Shown: positions 15,995 to 24,830, numbered from the stretch's first letter. The stretch is DNA of 64,000 nt from Caldicellulosiruptor morganii (GCF_026810225.1 NZ_CP113865.1:1818001-1882000), one strand, 5' to 3'. The notes: a model not told the origin generated them from the letters alone. Numbers and translations: made by a program.

Positions 15995-16284
15995 TATTTT
16001 GCCCTCCTGTACAGAAAAGTCCGCTGTCTTGTATAGAAAGCTATTATTCGCCTGAAGTATTTTGTGAGAGTGTCACCTCTGATTTTTATAAATGCAAGTG
16101 CAAGTCCTAAAAGTGATGTTATTGGGACAAGGGTTATAAACAAAATAAGCGACCTTGAAAAAAGAGCAAGAACTACTGGGAAGGCAACAAAACAGCCAAT
16201 GATTAGAAATTGCCGCAAAGTCAAAACTCCAAAGAAAATTCTGTCCTCAAACTCCCTCTCAAAAGGAACCTGGAATGTTCGCAC
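15994..16284 (-). CDS. PrgI-family (VirB3-like) conjugation protein
   Basis: A 96-residue protein with the PrgI signature. A short amphipathic start, MRTFQVPFEREFEDRIFFGVLTLRQ (written here only to show the QVP and LTLRQ landmarks), leads into two adjacent membrane helices and a basic C-terminus (RQRTFLYRRAK). PrgI proteins of Gram-positive conjugation systems correspond to VirB3 and partner VirB4. The stop overlaps the next start as TAATG. Length and motif order are typical. Confidence 0.85.
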   Translation of the reverse strand: MRTFQVPFEREFEDRIFFGVLTLRQFLIIGCFVAFPVVLALFSRSLILFITLVPITSLLGLALAFIKIRGDTLTKYFRRIIAFYTRQRTFLYRRAK

Positions 16285-16330
16285 AAAACTTTCCCCCTTT
16301 TTTGTAAAGCTTAAAAAGAGAAAGCGAAAA

Positions 16331-16354
16331 GGGCTGTTCTAAAATGAACAGCCC
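16331..16354 (-). terminator. Intrinsic terminator between the VirB2-like and PrgI genes
   Basis: A 9-bp stem (16331-16339 with 16346-16354); on the minus strand a broken T-rich tail follows (TTTTCGCTTTCTC). It sits inside the secretion gene run, so it may lower expression of the downstream genes relative to the abundant pilin. Confidence 0.65.
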
Positions 16355-16379
16355 GCGTCAGGTTATATTCTTATTAGTT

Positions 16380-16754
16380 TTACTTAACATTACCTATTTT
16401 CCCCACGAGCCAGTATAAAAAGCCGCCTACTGTCAGTATCAAGCAAAGACCGATTGCTCCAATGAGTTTCCATGAGAAGTTTGACATAACTTCTGACCTT
16501 TCACGTGCATCCTTTGCTGTCATGATTTTTGCAAAAAACCATACAGCAATTACAGTAAGCCCGACAAGACCGGCTATTGCAGCAATCGGTGCAACAACCT
16601 CTTTTATAAACTTTCCTGCTACCGCAGCAGGGTCCTTCTGTGAAACTCCTGCATTTTTGAAGAAAGAAGTTGTTGAATCAGTTGCCAAAGCTGGCACTGC
16701 GTAAAGCATAGCCGTTAATGTGTACATTATGCTTATCAATTTCTTCTTCACCAT
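16380..16754 (-). CDS. VirB2/TrbC-like pilin candidate
   Basis: A 124-residue protein with a signal peptide (MYTLTAMLYAVPALA, cleavage likely after ALA), a short polar stretch, and two membrane helices (about residues 52-75 and 96-117) joined by a charged loop. This is the architecture of VirB2/TrbC pilins. It lies upstream of PrgI/VirB3 and is followed by a terminator-like hairpin, as expected for a highly expressed pilin. A TraC-like channel subunit is the alternative. Confidence 0.75.
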   Translation of the reverse strand: MVKKKLISIMYTLTAMLYAVPALATDSTTSFFKNAGVSQKDPAAVAGKFIKEVVAPIAAIAGLVGLTVIAVWFFAKIMTAKDARERSEVMSNFSWKLIGAIGLCLILTVGGFLYWLVGKIGNVK

Positions 16755-16773
16755 TTTTCACCTCCTTTCAATC

Positions 16774-17058
16774 CTATTTTTTGAAGCTGTAGAAAAGTGA
16801 AATGAAAGAAGGACCAAAAACTCTTATTAACCATGCTACAAAAATTCCTGTAAATATTCTTTTTGCTGTTTTAATGAGTGCGTCAGAATGCGTGGGAATT
16901 CCAATCAAAATGCAAATGGCAGCAATTATTAGAAAAATTGCAGACAGCGGTTTTAGCCAGTTGTCAAAGTAGACAAAAAAAGTGTAAAAAAACTTACCTG
17001 CTTTGTCTGCAAACTGCTCAGGGCTCACAAGCTGAAAAAGCTTCTGCAATTCTTCCAT
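16774..17058 (-). CDS. Second small VirB2-like membrane protein
   Basis: A 94-residue protein from ATG 17058 (AAGGTGGG about 9 nt upstream; earlier in-frame starts lack a site). An amphipathic N-terminus (LQKLFQLVSPEQFADKAG) precedes two hydrophobic helices, LKPLSAIFLIIAAICILIG and a second ending FGPSFISLFYSF. There is no signal peptide. It immediately precedes the pilin gene and is probably a channel accessory or a second pilin-like subunit. Confidence 0.65.
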   Translation of the reverse strand: MEELQKLFQLVSPEQFADKAGKFFYTFFVYFDNWLKPLSAIFLIIAAICILIGIPTHSDALIKTAKRIFTGIFVAWLIRVFGPSFISLFYSFKK

Positions 17059-17108
17059 ATCAATCACCCACCTTTTTTGTTGTTTTATTTTAAAATGCAT
17101 ATAGCAAT

Positions 17109-17378
17109 TTACAATCTATTTTGCCTTTTCCACCAGCACCTTTCATATTCGTTTTTTATAACTGATACAACGATGACTCCGCCTTCATATTCGTATGTTA
17201 TTGCTATGGCGTCATTGTATCTAATCGCTTTTTCTGTGTATGCTCCTCTTTTCCTTTTCGCTATCACCTTACCGAGGTACACTGTTTTCAATATCATATT
17301 CATTGCCTCATCATCCGAGCACCTTTCTATCCTTTCCTGATACCTTTCTATTGCATGTCTTGTTATTCTTATGTTCAT
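17109..17378 (-). CDS. Small basic hypothetical protein, DUF4258-like
   Basis: An 89-residue protein starting at ATG 17378, with AAGGAA 9 nt upstream. It opens with ITRHAIERYQERIERC, a pattern seen in DUF4258-type proteins, followed by a beta-rich part (AIAITYEYEGGVIVVSVI) and a basic Trp-containing end. DUF4258 proteins have a RelE-like fold in some predictions, but no antitoxin partner is evident here. It lies at the upstream end of the secretion genes. Confidence 0.55.
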   Translation of the reverse strand: MNIRITRHAIERYQERIERCSDDEAMNMILKTVYLGKVIAKRKRGAYTEKAIRYNDAIAITYEYEGGVIVVSVIKNEYERCWWKRQNRL

Positions 17379-17494
17379 GCTGAGCACTTCCTTGGTTGTA
17401 ATTATTGTTATTTATAACATAATTTGTTATTTCAAAAGGGCGTAATACTCCCATCAGTCCCTTGCAAAAGGGTTTAGTAAAACTTGGAATATTT

Positions 17495-18121
17495 TTAAGC
17501 CATTGCTTGCTGTGCTGCTGTTATATCTGTTCTACCCTTTCTTGTTCTGCCTGCAAAATTGGGAGATTTAATTACTTTTGGCAAGCAGGTTGGAACAAGC
17601 GCGCCGCCTACGCTATCGAGACGCACATATTTGCCACCGCCTACGTATTTGTAACAGTTAGCAATAGATTCCCAGAATCTTGTCCAGGGAGTCATTCTTC
17701 TTTCTTCGTATGAAAGGTACAGTGAATCCTTATATTGCTGCATTACTACAATTGAATCAAGGTAAGCGTAACTTTCTTCTAACCAGTTCCATATATCTGC
17801 CTCTGAAATTATGCCTTTCTCAATTAATTCTGCCAATTCTTTTTTCAGCTTTTCAGCTTTCTTTTGTAGTCTTTTATTCCTTATGTAGTTTTTGATATAT
17901 TCAATTTTCCTTCTTCTTGACTCTTCTTTTCTTCTAAGTCTTTCTTTTTCGTATTCTTCAATATCTATCAGACCGTACTTGTTTAAATAATTATAGATTG
18001 TTTGCCTTGAAATTCCTATTTTCTTTGCCACATCTTTTACTGTCATTTCTTTTTCGAAAAAGTAGTATTTGATTTTTTCTGCAGTCTCCATTTTTTTAAG
18101 TTCTCTTTTACCTATTTTCAT
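17495..18121 (-). CDS. Helix-turn-helix protein divergent from the integrase
   Basis: A 208-residue protein. Residues 26-50 (MTVKDVAKKIGISRQTIYNYL) are a clear resolvase/Hin-type helix-turn-helix. A long charged coiled coil follows (about residues 55-105), then a C-terminal part without a known domain (WTRFWESIANCYKY, later VPTCLPKVIKSPNFAG). The gene starts at ATG 18121 with AAGGAGG 8 nt upstream and diverges from the integrase across about 56 bp, so it is well placed to repress int and itself. It may instead be an excision or replication factor. Confidence 0.7.
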   Translation of the reverse strand: MKIGKRELKKMETAEKIKYYFFEKEMTVKDVAKKIGISRQTIYNYLNKYGLIDIEEYEKERLRRKEESRRRKIEYIKNYIRNKRLQKKAEKLKKELAELIEKGIISEADIWNWLEESYAYLDSIVVMQQYKDSLYLSYEERRMTPWTRFWESIANCYKYVGGGKYVRLDSVGGALVPTCLPKVIKSPNFAGRTRKGRTDITAAQQAMA

Positions 18122-18126
18122 AGCTT

Positions 18127-18155
18127 TTGCCTCCTTCTAAGTTTTGGTTTATAAT
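18127..18155 (+). promoter_or_regulatory. Candidate integrase promoter
   Basis: TTGCCT (18127-18132) and TATAAT (18150-18155) are separated by 17 nt, a good sigma-A layout that would give a leader of about 16 nt. The -35 overlaps the ribosome site of the divergent HTH gene, so the two genes would interfere. A CCCC-GAA-GGGGG hairpin (18159-18170) could hide the integrase ribosome site only in longer read-through transcripts. Confidence 0.55.
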
Positions 18156-18177
18156 TAACCCCGAAGGGGGTATAGCC

Positions 18178-19167
18178 ATGAGTGTTGAACAACTTAATAT
18201 TGAAGAATTGATAACAACTCTTGAAAATGTTTTAAAAATCCTCAAACAATATTCAAAAGTCCCAAGTTCATCTATTACTTTTAAAGAGTTTGTTGATTAT
18301 TGGTTTGAGGCTTATGCAAACACAGCAGTTAAACCTTCAACACAAAAAAGATACAGACAACTTCTAAAGCCAGCCCTTAAGGCAATTGGAAGTAAACCTT
18401 TAAATGAGGTAAAGCCAATTGATATTCAAAATATCTATATTGCTCTTGCAGGAACACAATCAAACTGCACAATTCTGAAACTGCACAGGCTTTTACATGA
18501 AATTTTTAAACATGCTCAAATGTGGGAATATATTAGCGACAATCCTGTGAAAAAGGTTGTACCGCCAACGCCTGAGAAAAAAGTATTTGATGTCTGGGAT
18601 ATTGAAACTGCAAAAAGGTTTTTGGAGATTATCAAAGATGAACCTATCTATTATCCTGTTCTCATCGCTCTGCACACAGGGATGCGAGCAGGCGAAATAC
18701 TTTCTCTTAAATGGTGCGATGTTAACTTTGAAACACGGGTAATCAGTATTGTTAAGTCAGAACGCAAAAACAGGGGTTTAAAAACGGTCAATCTGAAAAC
18801 TAAAACTTCAAAACGTGCAGTGTATATGAACGATATTCTCTACAAGGAACTAAAAAATCTATATGAAATCACCAAGCCAAAGCCTGATGATTTTGTATGC
18901 CCAAGACTTCCTACTGGAAACCTGACTGCTAACTATTTATCCAGAAAGTTTAAAAAGATTATTAAAAAACATAATTTTCCTCTCATAAGGTTCCACGATT
19001 TAAGGCATACCTTTGCGACACTTATGCTTTCTCTGGGGGTCAACACTAAAATTGTTGCTGAGATTTTAGGACACAGCGACATCAAACTCACAGCTGATAC
19101 ATACTCTCATGTTCTGCCTACTATGCAGGAAGAAGCGATGAGGGAATTTGTTAAGCTCTGGAAATAA
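18178..19167 (+). CDS. int: Tyrosine integrase of the ICE
   Basis: A 329-residue tyrosine recombinase. The start is ATG 18178 behind AAGGGGG; an in-frame upstream start lacks a site. Order: a short helical N-terminus, a SAM-like core-binding domain (FVDYWFEAYANTAVKPST), then the catalytic domain with the Arg in LHTGMRAGEILSLKW, HDLRHTFATLM, and LGHSDIKLTADTYSHV carrying the nucleophilic Tyr. All catalytic residues are present, so it should be active. The gene ends 41 nt before the tRNA-Trp remnant, which is its likely attachment site. Confidence 0.95.
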   Translation: MSVEQLNIEELITTLENVLKILKQYSKVPSSSITFKEFVDYWFEAYANTAVKPSTQKRYRQLLKPALKAIGSKPLNEVKPIDIQNIYIALAGTQSNCTILKLHRLLHEIFKHAQMWEYISDNPVKKVVPPTPEKKVFDVWDIETAKRFLEIIKDEPIYYPVLIALHTGMRAGEILSLKWCDVNFETRVISIVKSERKNRGLKTVNLKTKTSKRAVYMNDILYKELKNLYEITKPKPDDFVCPRLPTGNLTANYLSRKFKKIIKKHNFPLIRFHDLRHTFATLMLSLGVNTKIVAEILGHSDIKLTADTYSHVLPTMQEEAMREFVKLWK

Positions 19168-19208
19168 AGATTAAAGATTTGAGGCTTGAGGTGTAACTCC
19201 CGAAAAGC

Positions 19209-19254
19209 TCTCCAAAACCGTTGGCTGGGGGTTCGAGTCCCTCCGCCCCTGCCA
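19209..19254 (+). other. 3' half of tRNA-Trp, ICE attachment site (attR)
   Basis: The sequence from 19209 folds as the 3' part of a tRNA. It has an anticodon loop with CCA anticodon at 19212-19214, the 3' anticodon strand ACCGT, T-arm GGGGG-TTCGAGT-CCCTC (19227-19243), acceptor strand CGCCCCT with a G discriminator, and encoded CCA at 19252-19254. The 5' half is absent: upstream bases do not pair with the acceptor or anticodon strands. It is therefore the duplicated att core, not a working tRNA gene. Confidence 0.88.
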
Positions 19255-19319
19255 TTTGTTTTAAGACAACTGGCTTTGAAGTGAAGTGTAGAAAAAATAG
19301 GAGTAAAAAATAGCAAATG

Positions 19320-19357
19320 GTCTCTCCTGAATAGCAAAAAAGAGGGGAGACTTTTTT
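19320..19357 (+). terminator. Intrinsic terminator downstream of the tRNA-Trp remnant
   Basis: An 8-bp stem with one G-T wobble (19320-19327 with 19344-19351) followed by TTTTTT on the plus strand. It is probably the original chromosomal terminator of the tRNA-Trp transcript, left outside the element. Confidence 0.7.
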
Positions 19358-19407
19358 GATGCCAAGAAAAAGGGAAAGTAATAATTAGGATTTTGGTTGA
19401 AATAAGA

Positions 19408-19451
19408 AAGGGGATGACCTTTCCAAAAAATTTATACCGGTTCATCCCCTT
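19408..19451 (-). terminator. Intrinsic terminator after the solute-binding protein gene
   Basis: A 10-bp stem (19408-19417 with 19442-19451) with a 24-nt loop; on the minus strand T-rich DNA follows. It ends the sugar-uptake operon. Confidence 0.65.
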
Positions 19452-19481
19452 CTTGTTTCATATCCTGAGTTAAAAATAGCC

Positions 19482-21179
19482 TTACTTTGTCCATAAATCT
19501 ATATTTTGCTTAATCCTCTTTGTATAATATTCTTCTACCTTGCTATTTCCGAGTTTTTCAAAGCCGTCAAGAAAATCGCTCCATACCCTATCAAAATCCT
19601 TTTCCTTTGCCATGACAACTTTTGGAATTGTTGATAATGTATAATTCCAGATTTTATCATTAATAGTCTTTATACTTGGATCATCAATTGATATCATCCA
19701 CAAATATCCCCATGTCTTTTCAGGATATTCATTGGATTTTGGGAACAAATCCTTCCAGATTTCTGCTTTATATGCTGACAGTACTTTTTTCTCAACATCA
19801 CTATAGTTCTTTCTTATATCTTCTTTCCTCGTGTCAGGTGCAATTGGATTACCTGTAGAATCAACATACGTATTGGGCAGTCTCGGGAATGGATACAAAT
19901 ATACACCTATACCCGTCTTTTTGGGGAATGTTGGGTCGGTTTTCCTCATCTGATCATATTTTGATGTAAATACTCTCTTACCATTTACATAGGTATGATG
20001 AACGCCTTCAATTCCCCACTGTCTTAATATATTGGCATCTTCTGTGCACATCCAATCCAAGAATTTAATTGCTCTCACTTTGTCTTTACATTTTACTGTT
20101 ATAGCAACACCCCAGCCACCAGTATACCCCACCTTTACGTCAGGCGGACATTGCTTTATCTTTTCATTGACCGTGACAGGATAATATCCATATGTGTATT
20201 CATACTTACCTGCTTTTTTCAAAGCAGTAATTGGTTCACCTACTGCCCAGCCAGCATCAATTAAGGCAAGAACTCTTCCCGAAGCAATTTTTGCTTTATA
20301 CTGATCGTCCTTCTGTACAAATGTTTCCCGATCAAGAATTCCTGCATTCCACAGGTGGTTTAACCATTTGAAATATTCTTTTTCAACTGGACGTTTATAA
20401 TGTCTGATAACTTTAAGAGTTTTAGGATCAACATAAAATTCTCCATCATCTGGCGCGCCTGTTGCCTGAAAAGCAGGATTTGTAACCGAAATAACAGTTC
20501 GCCAGTCATCTGCTGAAAGTGTCAGTGGAATTGTTGGCAGTCCCTCTGTGGTTGGATGTTTCTTCCAGTATTTTACTATTGCATTTTCAAAGTCTTTTAT
20601 TGTCCTTATCCTTGGATAATTCTGTTCAATTACAACTCTGTGCTGAATCATAAAACCGCCATTAACATCTAAGGTTGCGTCATTGTCTGTTGTAATGCCC
20701 AAACAGTAAATGTGTGGATCCTGAGGGCTCCATCTTAGTCTCTTGAGGTTTTTACCATATGCTTTTTTAATATTTGGTCCATATTTATCAATTAAGCTGT
20801 CTAACTGAAGTATTCCACCAGCATTTTTAAGAAGTTGCAAATCCCCCTTTGCATATACCAGGTCCGGATAATCACCACTTGCAGCCATCAGCTGAAGTTT
20901 TTGCGTTCCTGCACCCTGAGCTACTGCATATTCAATTTTTAAAGTGACACCTGTAAGTTCTTTTATCTTCTGTGCAACCGGTGACTTAAATCCATCGTCA
21001 TTTGGGTTTGTCTCTGCACTGTACATAGTGAGTGTAATTGGCTTTTTTGCCTCAGGTGTTGGCTTGAGAGGCTTTACAAGTTTTGAACTTCCGGCATTAC
21101 CAACCAGACAAATACTTAATACAAAGCTAATAATAACAACTACCGAAATAACTGTAAAAAATCTTTCTGAAATTCTCAT
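19482..21179 (-). CDS. Extracellular solute-binding protein of a sugar ABC transporter
   Basis: A 565-residue family-1 binding protein of the large LplA/YtcQ type. An N-terminal hydrophobic signal segment (about residues 8-27) is followed by ITLTMYSAETNPNDDG, LVYAKGDLQLL and a typical YTGGWGVAITVKCKD fold element. A cysteine lies in the signal region (LSIC) but the lipobox is not canonical, so lipid anchoring is uncertain. It captures a carbohydrate, often an oligosaccharide or uronide, for the two permeases upstream. No ATPase gene is nearby. Start ATG 21179 has GGGAGG upstream. It is the last gene of the locus. Confidence 0.9.
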   Translation of the reverse strand: MRISERFFTVISVVVIISFVLSICLVGNAGSSKLVKPLKPTPEAKKPITLTMYSAETNPNDDGFKSPVAQKIKELTGVTLKIEYAVAQGAGTQKLQLMAASGDYPDLVYAKGDLQLLKNAGGILQLDSLIDKYGPNIKKAYGKNLKRLRWSPQDPHIYCLGITTDNDATLDVNGGFMIQHRVVIEQNYPRIRTIKDFENAIVKYWKKHPTTEGLPTIPLTLSADDWRTVISVTNPAFQATGAPDDGEFYVDPKTLKVIRHYKRPVEKEYFKWLNHLWNAGILDRETFVQKDDQYKAKIASGRVLALIDAGWAVGEPITALKKAGKYEYTYGYYPVTVNEKIKQCPPDVKVGYTGGWGVAITVKCKDKVRAIKFLDWMCTEDANILRQWGIEGVHHTYVNGKRVFTSKYDQMRKTDPTFPKKTGIGVYLYPFPRLPNTYVDSTGNPIAPDTRKEDIRKNYSDVEKKVLSAYKAEIWKDLFPKSNEYPEKTWGYLWMISIDDPSIKTINDKIWNYTLSTIPKVVMAKEKDFDRVWSDFLDGFEKLGNSKVEEYYTKRIKQNIDLWTK

Positions 21180-21273
21180 AGTTTCTTAAAACCTCCCTTT
21201 TTTTATTTTTTCAATTTATTTTAAGCTGGACAAACCAGCTTAAAACCTACATTTGAATATTTTTTTGAGGTAC

Positions 21274-22164
21274 TTAGCTCTTTATTGCACCTATTGTCAT
21301 ACCCTGTATAAAATATCGCTGGACAAATGGATACACAAACAAAATTGGAAGTGTTACAATTATTGTCATTGCCATTCTCAAAGAATGTGGAGTGACTTTC
21401 ATTGTTCTATTGGGATCAAGATTGCTATAGTAATCTACCTGAGAGGATGCAGCTGCATTTGATAAAATCTTTTGAAGCTCAAATTGCAAAGTAGTAAGTT
21501 TGGGTTCACCCGAGCAGTATAGATATGTATCAAACCAGGAATTCCAATGCCCAACTGCAATAAACAAACTAATTGTTGCAATAACAGGGGCACAAAGTGG
21601 CAAAATTATTTTCCAGAATATTAAAAAGTCATTTGCACCATCTATCATTGCTGACTCTTCTAAATCTGAAGGAAGGCCTTCCATGTATGATCTTATAACA
21701 ATAACGTTAAAAGGACTTATAAGACCTGGCAGAATATATACCAAAAAATTATTCATAAGCCCAAGCCCTCTTATCAGCATATAGTCAGGAATCAAGCCTC
21801 CACCCACATACATAGTGATAATAAACATTATAGCAACCGGTTTTCTTGCAATAAAATCCTTCCTGTTTATAACATAAGCAACCATAGCAGTTGACAAAAC
21901 CCCAACTGCAGTCCCAATAACTGTTCTTAACACAGTTATCAAAACAGCCCATGGAATTTGTGGATAGTTGAGCATTTCTATAAAATTTACCATGGTAAAC
22001 TTTCTTGGAAATATTGTAATTCCGCCTCTCACTGTATCATAAGGGTCATTGAGAGACACAGCTAAAACATGCAAAAAAGGATAGAGAGTGACCACAGCCA
22101 AAATTATCATCAGTGTGTAATTAAAAATTTCAAAAACCAATTCACCGGCAGCTTTCTTTTTCAC
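21274..22164 (-). CDS. Sugar ABC transporter permease, LplC/YtcP type
   Basis: A 296-residue inner-membrane permease with about six spans. It carries the conserved cytoplasmic EAA loop ESAMIDGANDFLIFWKIILPL, which docks the ATPase. It begins at GTG 22164 with AAGGAGG upstream. It pairs with the next permease and the binding protein. The ending YFIQGMTIGAIK is typical of the family. Confidence 0.92.
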   Translation of the reverse strand: MKKKAAGELVFEIFNYTLMIILAVVTLYPFLHVLAVSLNDPYDTVRGGITIFPRKFTMVNFIEMLNYPQIPWAVLITVLRTVIGTAVGVLSTAMVAYVINRKDFIARKPVAIMFIITMYVGGGLIPDYMLIRGLGLMNNFLVYILPGLISPFNVIVIRSYMEGLPSDLEESAMIDGANDFLIFWKIILPLCAPVIATISLFIAVGHWNSWFDTYLYCSGEPKLTTLQFELQKILSNAAASSQVDYYSNLDPNRTMKVTPHSLRMAMTIIVTLPILFVYPFVQRYFIQGMTIGAIKS

Positions 22165-22203
22165 CCTAAAAATCCTCCTTGATTCAAAGTTTGCGCTTCC
22201 ACC

Positions 22204-23118
22204 CTACATCATGCGATAGCCAGTTGTCTTTTTGGAAAACCAGTTAGCAAAAACAAGGAGAACCAAACTCACAACAGACTTAAAAACACCCGCAGCTGTT
22301 CCAAATGAGTATCTTCCTGTACCAATACCATATGTGAGTATATAAAGATCTATCACATCAGCAACATCTCTTGTTGCCGCAGTTCTCAAAAGAAATTGCT
22401 TTTCAAAACCTATGTTTATTATGTTTCCTATACTTAAAATCAATAAAACTGTAACTGTGGGCATTATCCCCGGTAAAGTTATACTTATCATCTTCCTAAA
22501 CCTTCCTGCTCCATCAACTGTTGCAGCCTCATACAGTTCAGGATTTATTGAAGTGATTGCCGCCAAGTATATAATGGTGTTCCATCCAAGCTCTTTCCAA
22601 ATATCAGAAAATGTAACTATCCACCAGAAATAACGAGGTTCTGCCATAAACATAATCGGGTAATTTGTGAGATGAAGCTTTTGTAAAATCTGATTTATCA
22701 CACCACTTGGTGACAGAATTTCGCTTACCAAACTTGCCACAACAACCCATGAAACAAAGTGTGGAAGATATGAAATTGTCTGGACAGTTCTTTTAAATGC
22801 TATATTCTTTATCTCATTTAAAAGCAAGGCTAAGACTATTGGTAATGGAAAGCCGAATATTAAACCCATAAAACTCATCACCAGGGTATTTCTCATAGCC
22901 TTATAAAAGTCAGGGTCCTGAAACATCTCAACAAACCACCTAAATCCAACCCATTCTTGATTCCAAATAGGTCTACCAGGTTTATAATCCTGGAATGCCA
23001 TAATCCAGCCCCATAGTGGAATATATCTGAAAATGATAAGCCATATTATAAAAGGAAAAATCATTAGAATTAGATATTTCTGTCGCCACAGTTTATTGGA
23101 AAGTTTTTTACTGTGCAT
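22204..23118 (-). CDS. Sugar ABC transporter permease, LplB/YteP type
   Basis: A 304-residue inner-membrane permease. Characteristic N-terminal IPLWGWIMAFQDYKPG, six spans, and the EAA loop YEAATVDGAGRFRKMISITLP contacting the ATPase. Forms the heterodimeric channel with the LplC-type subunit 40 nt downstream. Start ATG 23118 has GGAGG upstream. Confidence 0.92.
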   Translation of the reverse strand: MHSKKLSNKLWRQKYLILMIFPFIIWLIIFRYIPLWGWIMAFQDYKPGRPIWNQEWVGFRWFVEMFQDPDFYKAMRNTLVMSFMGLIFGFPLPIVLALLLNEIKNIAFKRTVQTISYLPHFVSWVVVASLVSEILSPSGVINQILQKLHLTNYPIMFMAEPRYFWWIVTFSDIWKELGWNTIIYLAAITSINPELYEAATVDGAGRFRKMISITLPGIMPTVTVLLILSIGNIINIGFEKQFLLRTAATRDVADVIDLYILTYGIGTGRYSFGTAAGVFKSVVSLVLLVFANWFSKKTTGYRMM

Positions 23119-23276
23119 TTTGAAACCTCCAATTTTGCATGTCAGCTTTCCTGCTCATGTCCACATAATTGATTTTAAAAAGAAAAATAAAATTACCATA
23201 CCCCACATTTTTGACATTTTATACCCCAAAGTTTGGACATCAAAAAAAGCCTTTCCTGTAGCTTTTTATGAATACA

Positions 23277-24830
23277 TCAATTTTTCTGTTTTTCTTTAAA
23301 CTCCCTTGGCGAAATGCCTACATATTTTTTGAATTTTTTACAAAAATAATCGACATCATCAAATCCAACTTTTTTACACGTCTCAGATACCTTATAGCCC
23401 TCTTTTAAAAAGGCTTTTGCCTTCTCCACTCTTATTCTGTCCAGATATATTGTAAAATTTTCTCCAAATACCTTTTTGAATAGTTTACTAAAATAAGAAC
23501 TATTGTATCCAAACGCATCCGAAATTGTTTCCAATCTTATATCTGCAAAATAGTTTTTTTCTATAAATTCTGAAATTTTCTGTTTAAGGTTATCGGGATT
23601 CATTTTATCAATTTCATCTGCAAGAGATAGAAAATAGAACTTTATCAAAGCCTTTAACTCTGTCAGGGTAGATTGAATATAAAAACTCTTTAAAATATCC
23701 TTATTAAGGTATTTTTCAATAATAGGTTTGTAAAGTTCATTATGAGATAACCTGTATAACGTCTCAATATAAAAATTTGAAAAACCTATTTTTATATCAT
23801 CCTCAGACAAATTGGCGTGTAGAAAATGCTCACTCTTTTCTTCTACTATTTTATTAATGCTATCAAACCCATTTAGTACAATTGCCATTGCCAGTTTTTC
23901 AGCATATTCTTTATCATCAAATTCAACTTTATCACATCTCTTGTCTTCCAAACACTCACCTATATAAACAATCCCTCTGTATCCAAATAAAAATCGTTTT
24001 TCAAGCAATCTAATTGCTTCATTAAAAGACTCTTTTATAAGAGTGTAGTCATCTACTTCACTACCAATTGAAATTACCACCTGGTTGCCAACCATTCTTA
24101 CCAGGCTTTCCTTTAACATGTTAATACTTTTGCTATTGAATGGATACCAGAAATCTTTGAAAAGAATACAGATATCGTGATTAATAATGGTTAAATACCC
24201 GCAGCAATTTCTTTTTAAAAACAAATCTACTTCTTTTTTTAACTGAAATATCTTTTCTTCTATAATCTTTTGGCTATCCTTTTCGCAAAATTTTACTATT
24301 GCAACCTGATATTTCTTCCACGGAAGTAAAAGTCCATAAAAACTATTGACATAATCTATTTCACGGTTATCAAGTGTCCCCAATAAAAGCTTTTCAATTA
24401 CTTTTTCCAAACCAATTTCCTGAGTTGTTTTTATAATCTTTTGCAGTTCAATTTCCTTACCAATCTTCTGTTTTACTTTTTCCAGCTTTTGTTCAAGCAA
24501 ATGAGGATCCACAGGTTTTAGCAAATAACTTTCAACGCCAAGCTCAATTGCTTCTTTTGCATATTCAAACTCAGAATACCCTGAAAGGATTATAACTCTG
24601 GTATTCACTCCTTCCTCTTTTAATTTGTTTATTAACGTAAGCCCATCTATTCCAGGTATTCTAATATCAACCAGAGCAACTTCAGGTTTAAATTTTTTTA
24701 TATTTTCTAATCCTTCCATACCATCCTGAGCAGTGGCAACTATCTCAAATCCCAATGCATTCCAATCAATAATTTTTTGAAGACCCTGTAATATTATAGG
24801 CTCATCGTCAATTAAAATTACTTTGAGCAA
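23277..24830 (-). CDS. AraC-type response regulator, YesN-like
   Basis: A roughly 517-residue protein. An N-terminal receiver domain starts LKVILIDDEPIILQGL, with phospho-acceptor Asp in ALVDIRIPGIDG and the later Lys in SYLLKPVD. A long middle region leads to a C-terminal AraC-type double helix-turn-helix (FGYNSSYFSKLFKKVFGE and VGFDDVDYFCKKFKKY). The start is TTG 24830, 7 nt after GAGGTG at the end of the kinase gene; an upstream in-frame ATG lies inside the kinase. It should activate the adjacent transport genes in response to the YesM-like kinase. Confidence 0.92.
   Translation of the reverse strand: MLKVILIDDEPIILQGLQKIIDWNALGFEIVATAQDGMEGLENIKKFKPEVALVDIRIPGIDGLTLINKLKEEGVNTRVIILSGYSEFEYAKEAIELGVESYLLKPVDPHLLEQKLEKVKQKIGKEIELQKIIKTTQEIGLEKVIEKLLLGTLDNREIDYVNSFYGLLLPWKKYQVAIVKFCEKDSQKIIEEKIFQLKKEVDLFLKRNCCGYLTIINHDICILFKDFWYPFNSKSINMLKESLVRMVGNQVVISIGSEVDDYTLIKESFNEAIRLLEKRFLFGYRGIVYIGECLEDKRCDKVEFDDKEYAEKLAMAIVLNGFDSINKIVEEKSEHFLHANLSEDDIKIGFSNFYIETLYRLSHNELYKPIIEKYLNKDILKSFYIQSTLTELKALIKFYFLSLADEIDKMNPDNLKQKISEFIEKNYFADIRLETISDAFGYNSSYFSKLFKKVFGENFTIYLDRIRVEKAKAFLKEGYKVSETCKKVGFDDVDYFCKKFKKYVGISPREFKEKQKN

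Larger units (their letters stand above)
1..19254. mobile_element. Integrative conjugative element, right part (left end outside window)
   Basis: The right boundary is a 46-nt 3' half of tRNA-Trp at 19209-19254, the kind of remnant left when a tyrosine integrase inserts an element into a tRNA gene. An integrase gene lies just inside it. Nearly everything inward is mobile-element gene content: VirB2/B3/B4/B6 homologs, a VirD4/TraG coupling protein, ParM/ParR-like partition genes, HU, a RusA-like protein and an Rpn nuclease, almost all on the minus strand. Outside the boundary, sugar-uptake and housekeeping genes begin. The left end, the relaxase and the intact tRNA-Trp are expected beyond position 1. 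The boundary is seen directly; the ICE assignment is inference from gene content. Confidence 0.85.

Noticed and set aside
19186-19254. Intact tRNA-Trp gene
   Set aside because: The 5' acceptor, D-arm and 5' anticodon strands do not pair; only the 3' half is present.
19107-19445. A minus-strand open frame of about 112 codons crossing the att site, with GRGGGTRTPSQRF
   Set aside because: It is the antisense translation of the tRNA-Trp remnant and integrase end, a frequent false gene; it has no ribosome site.
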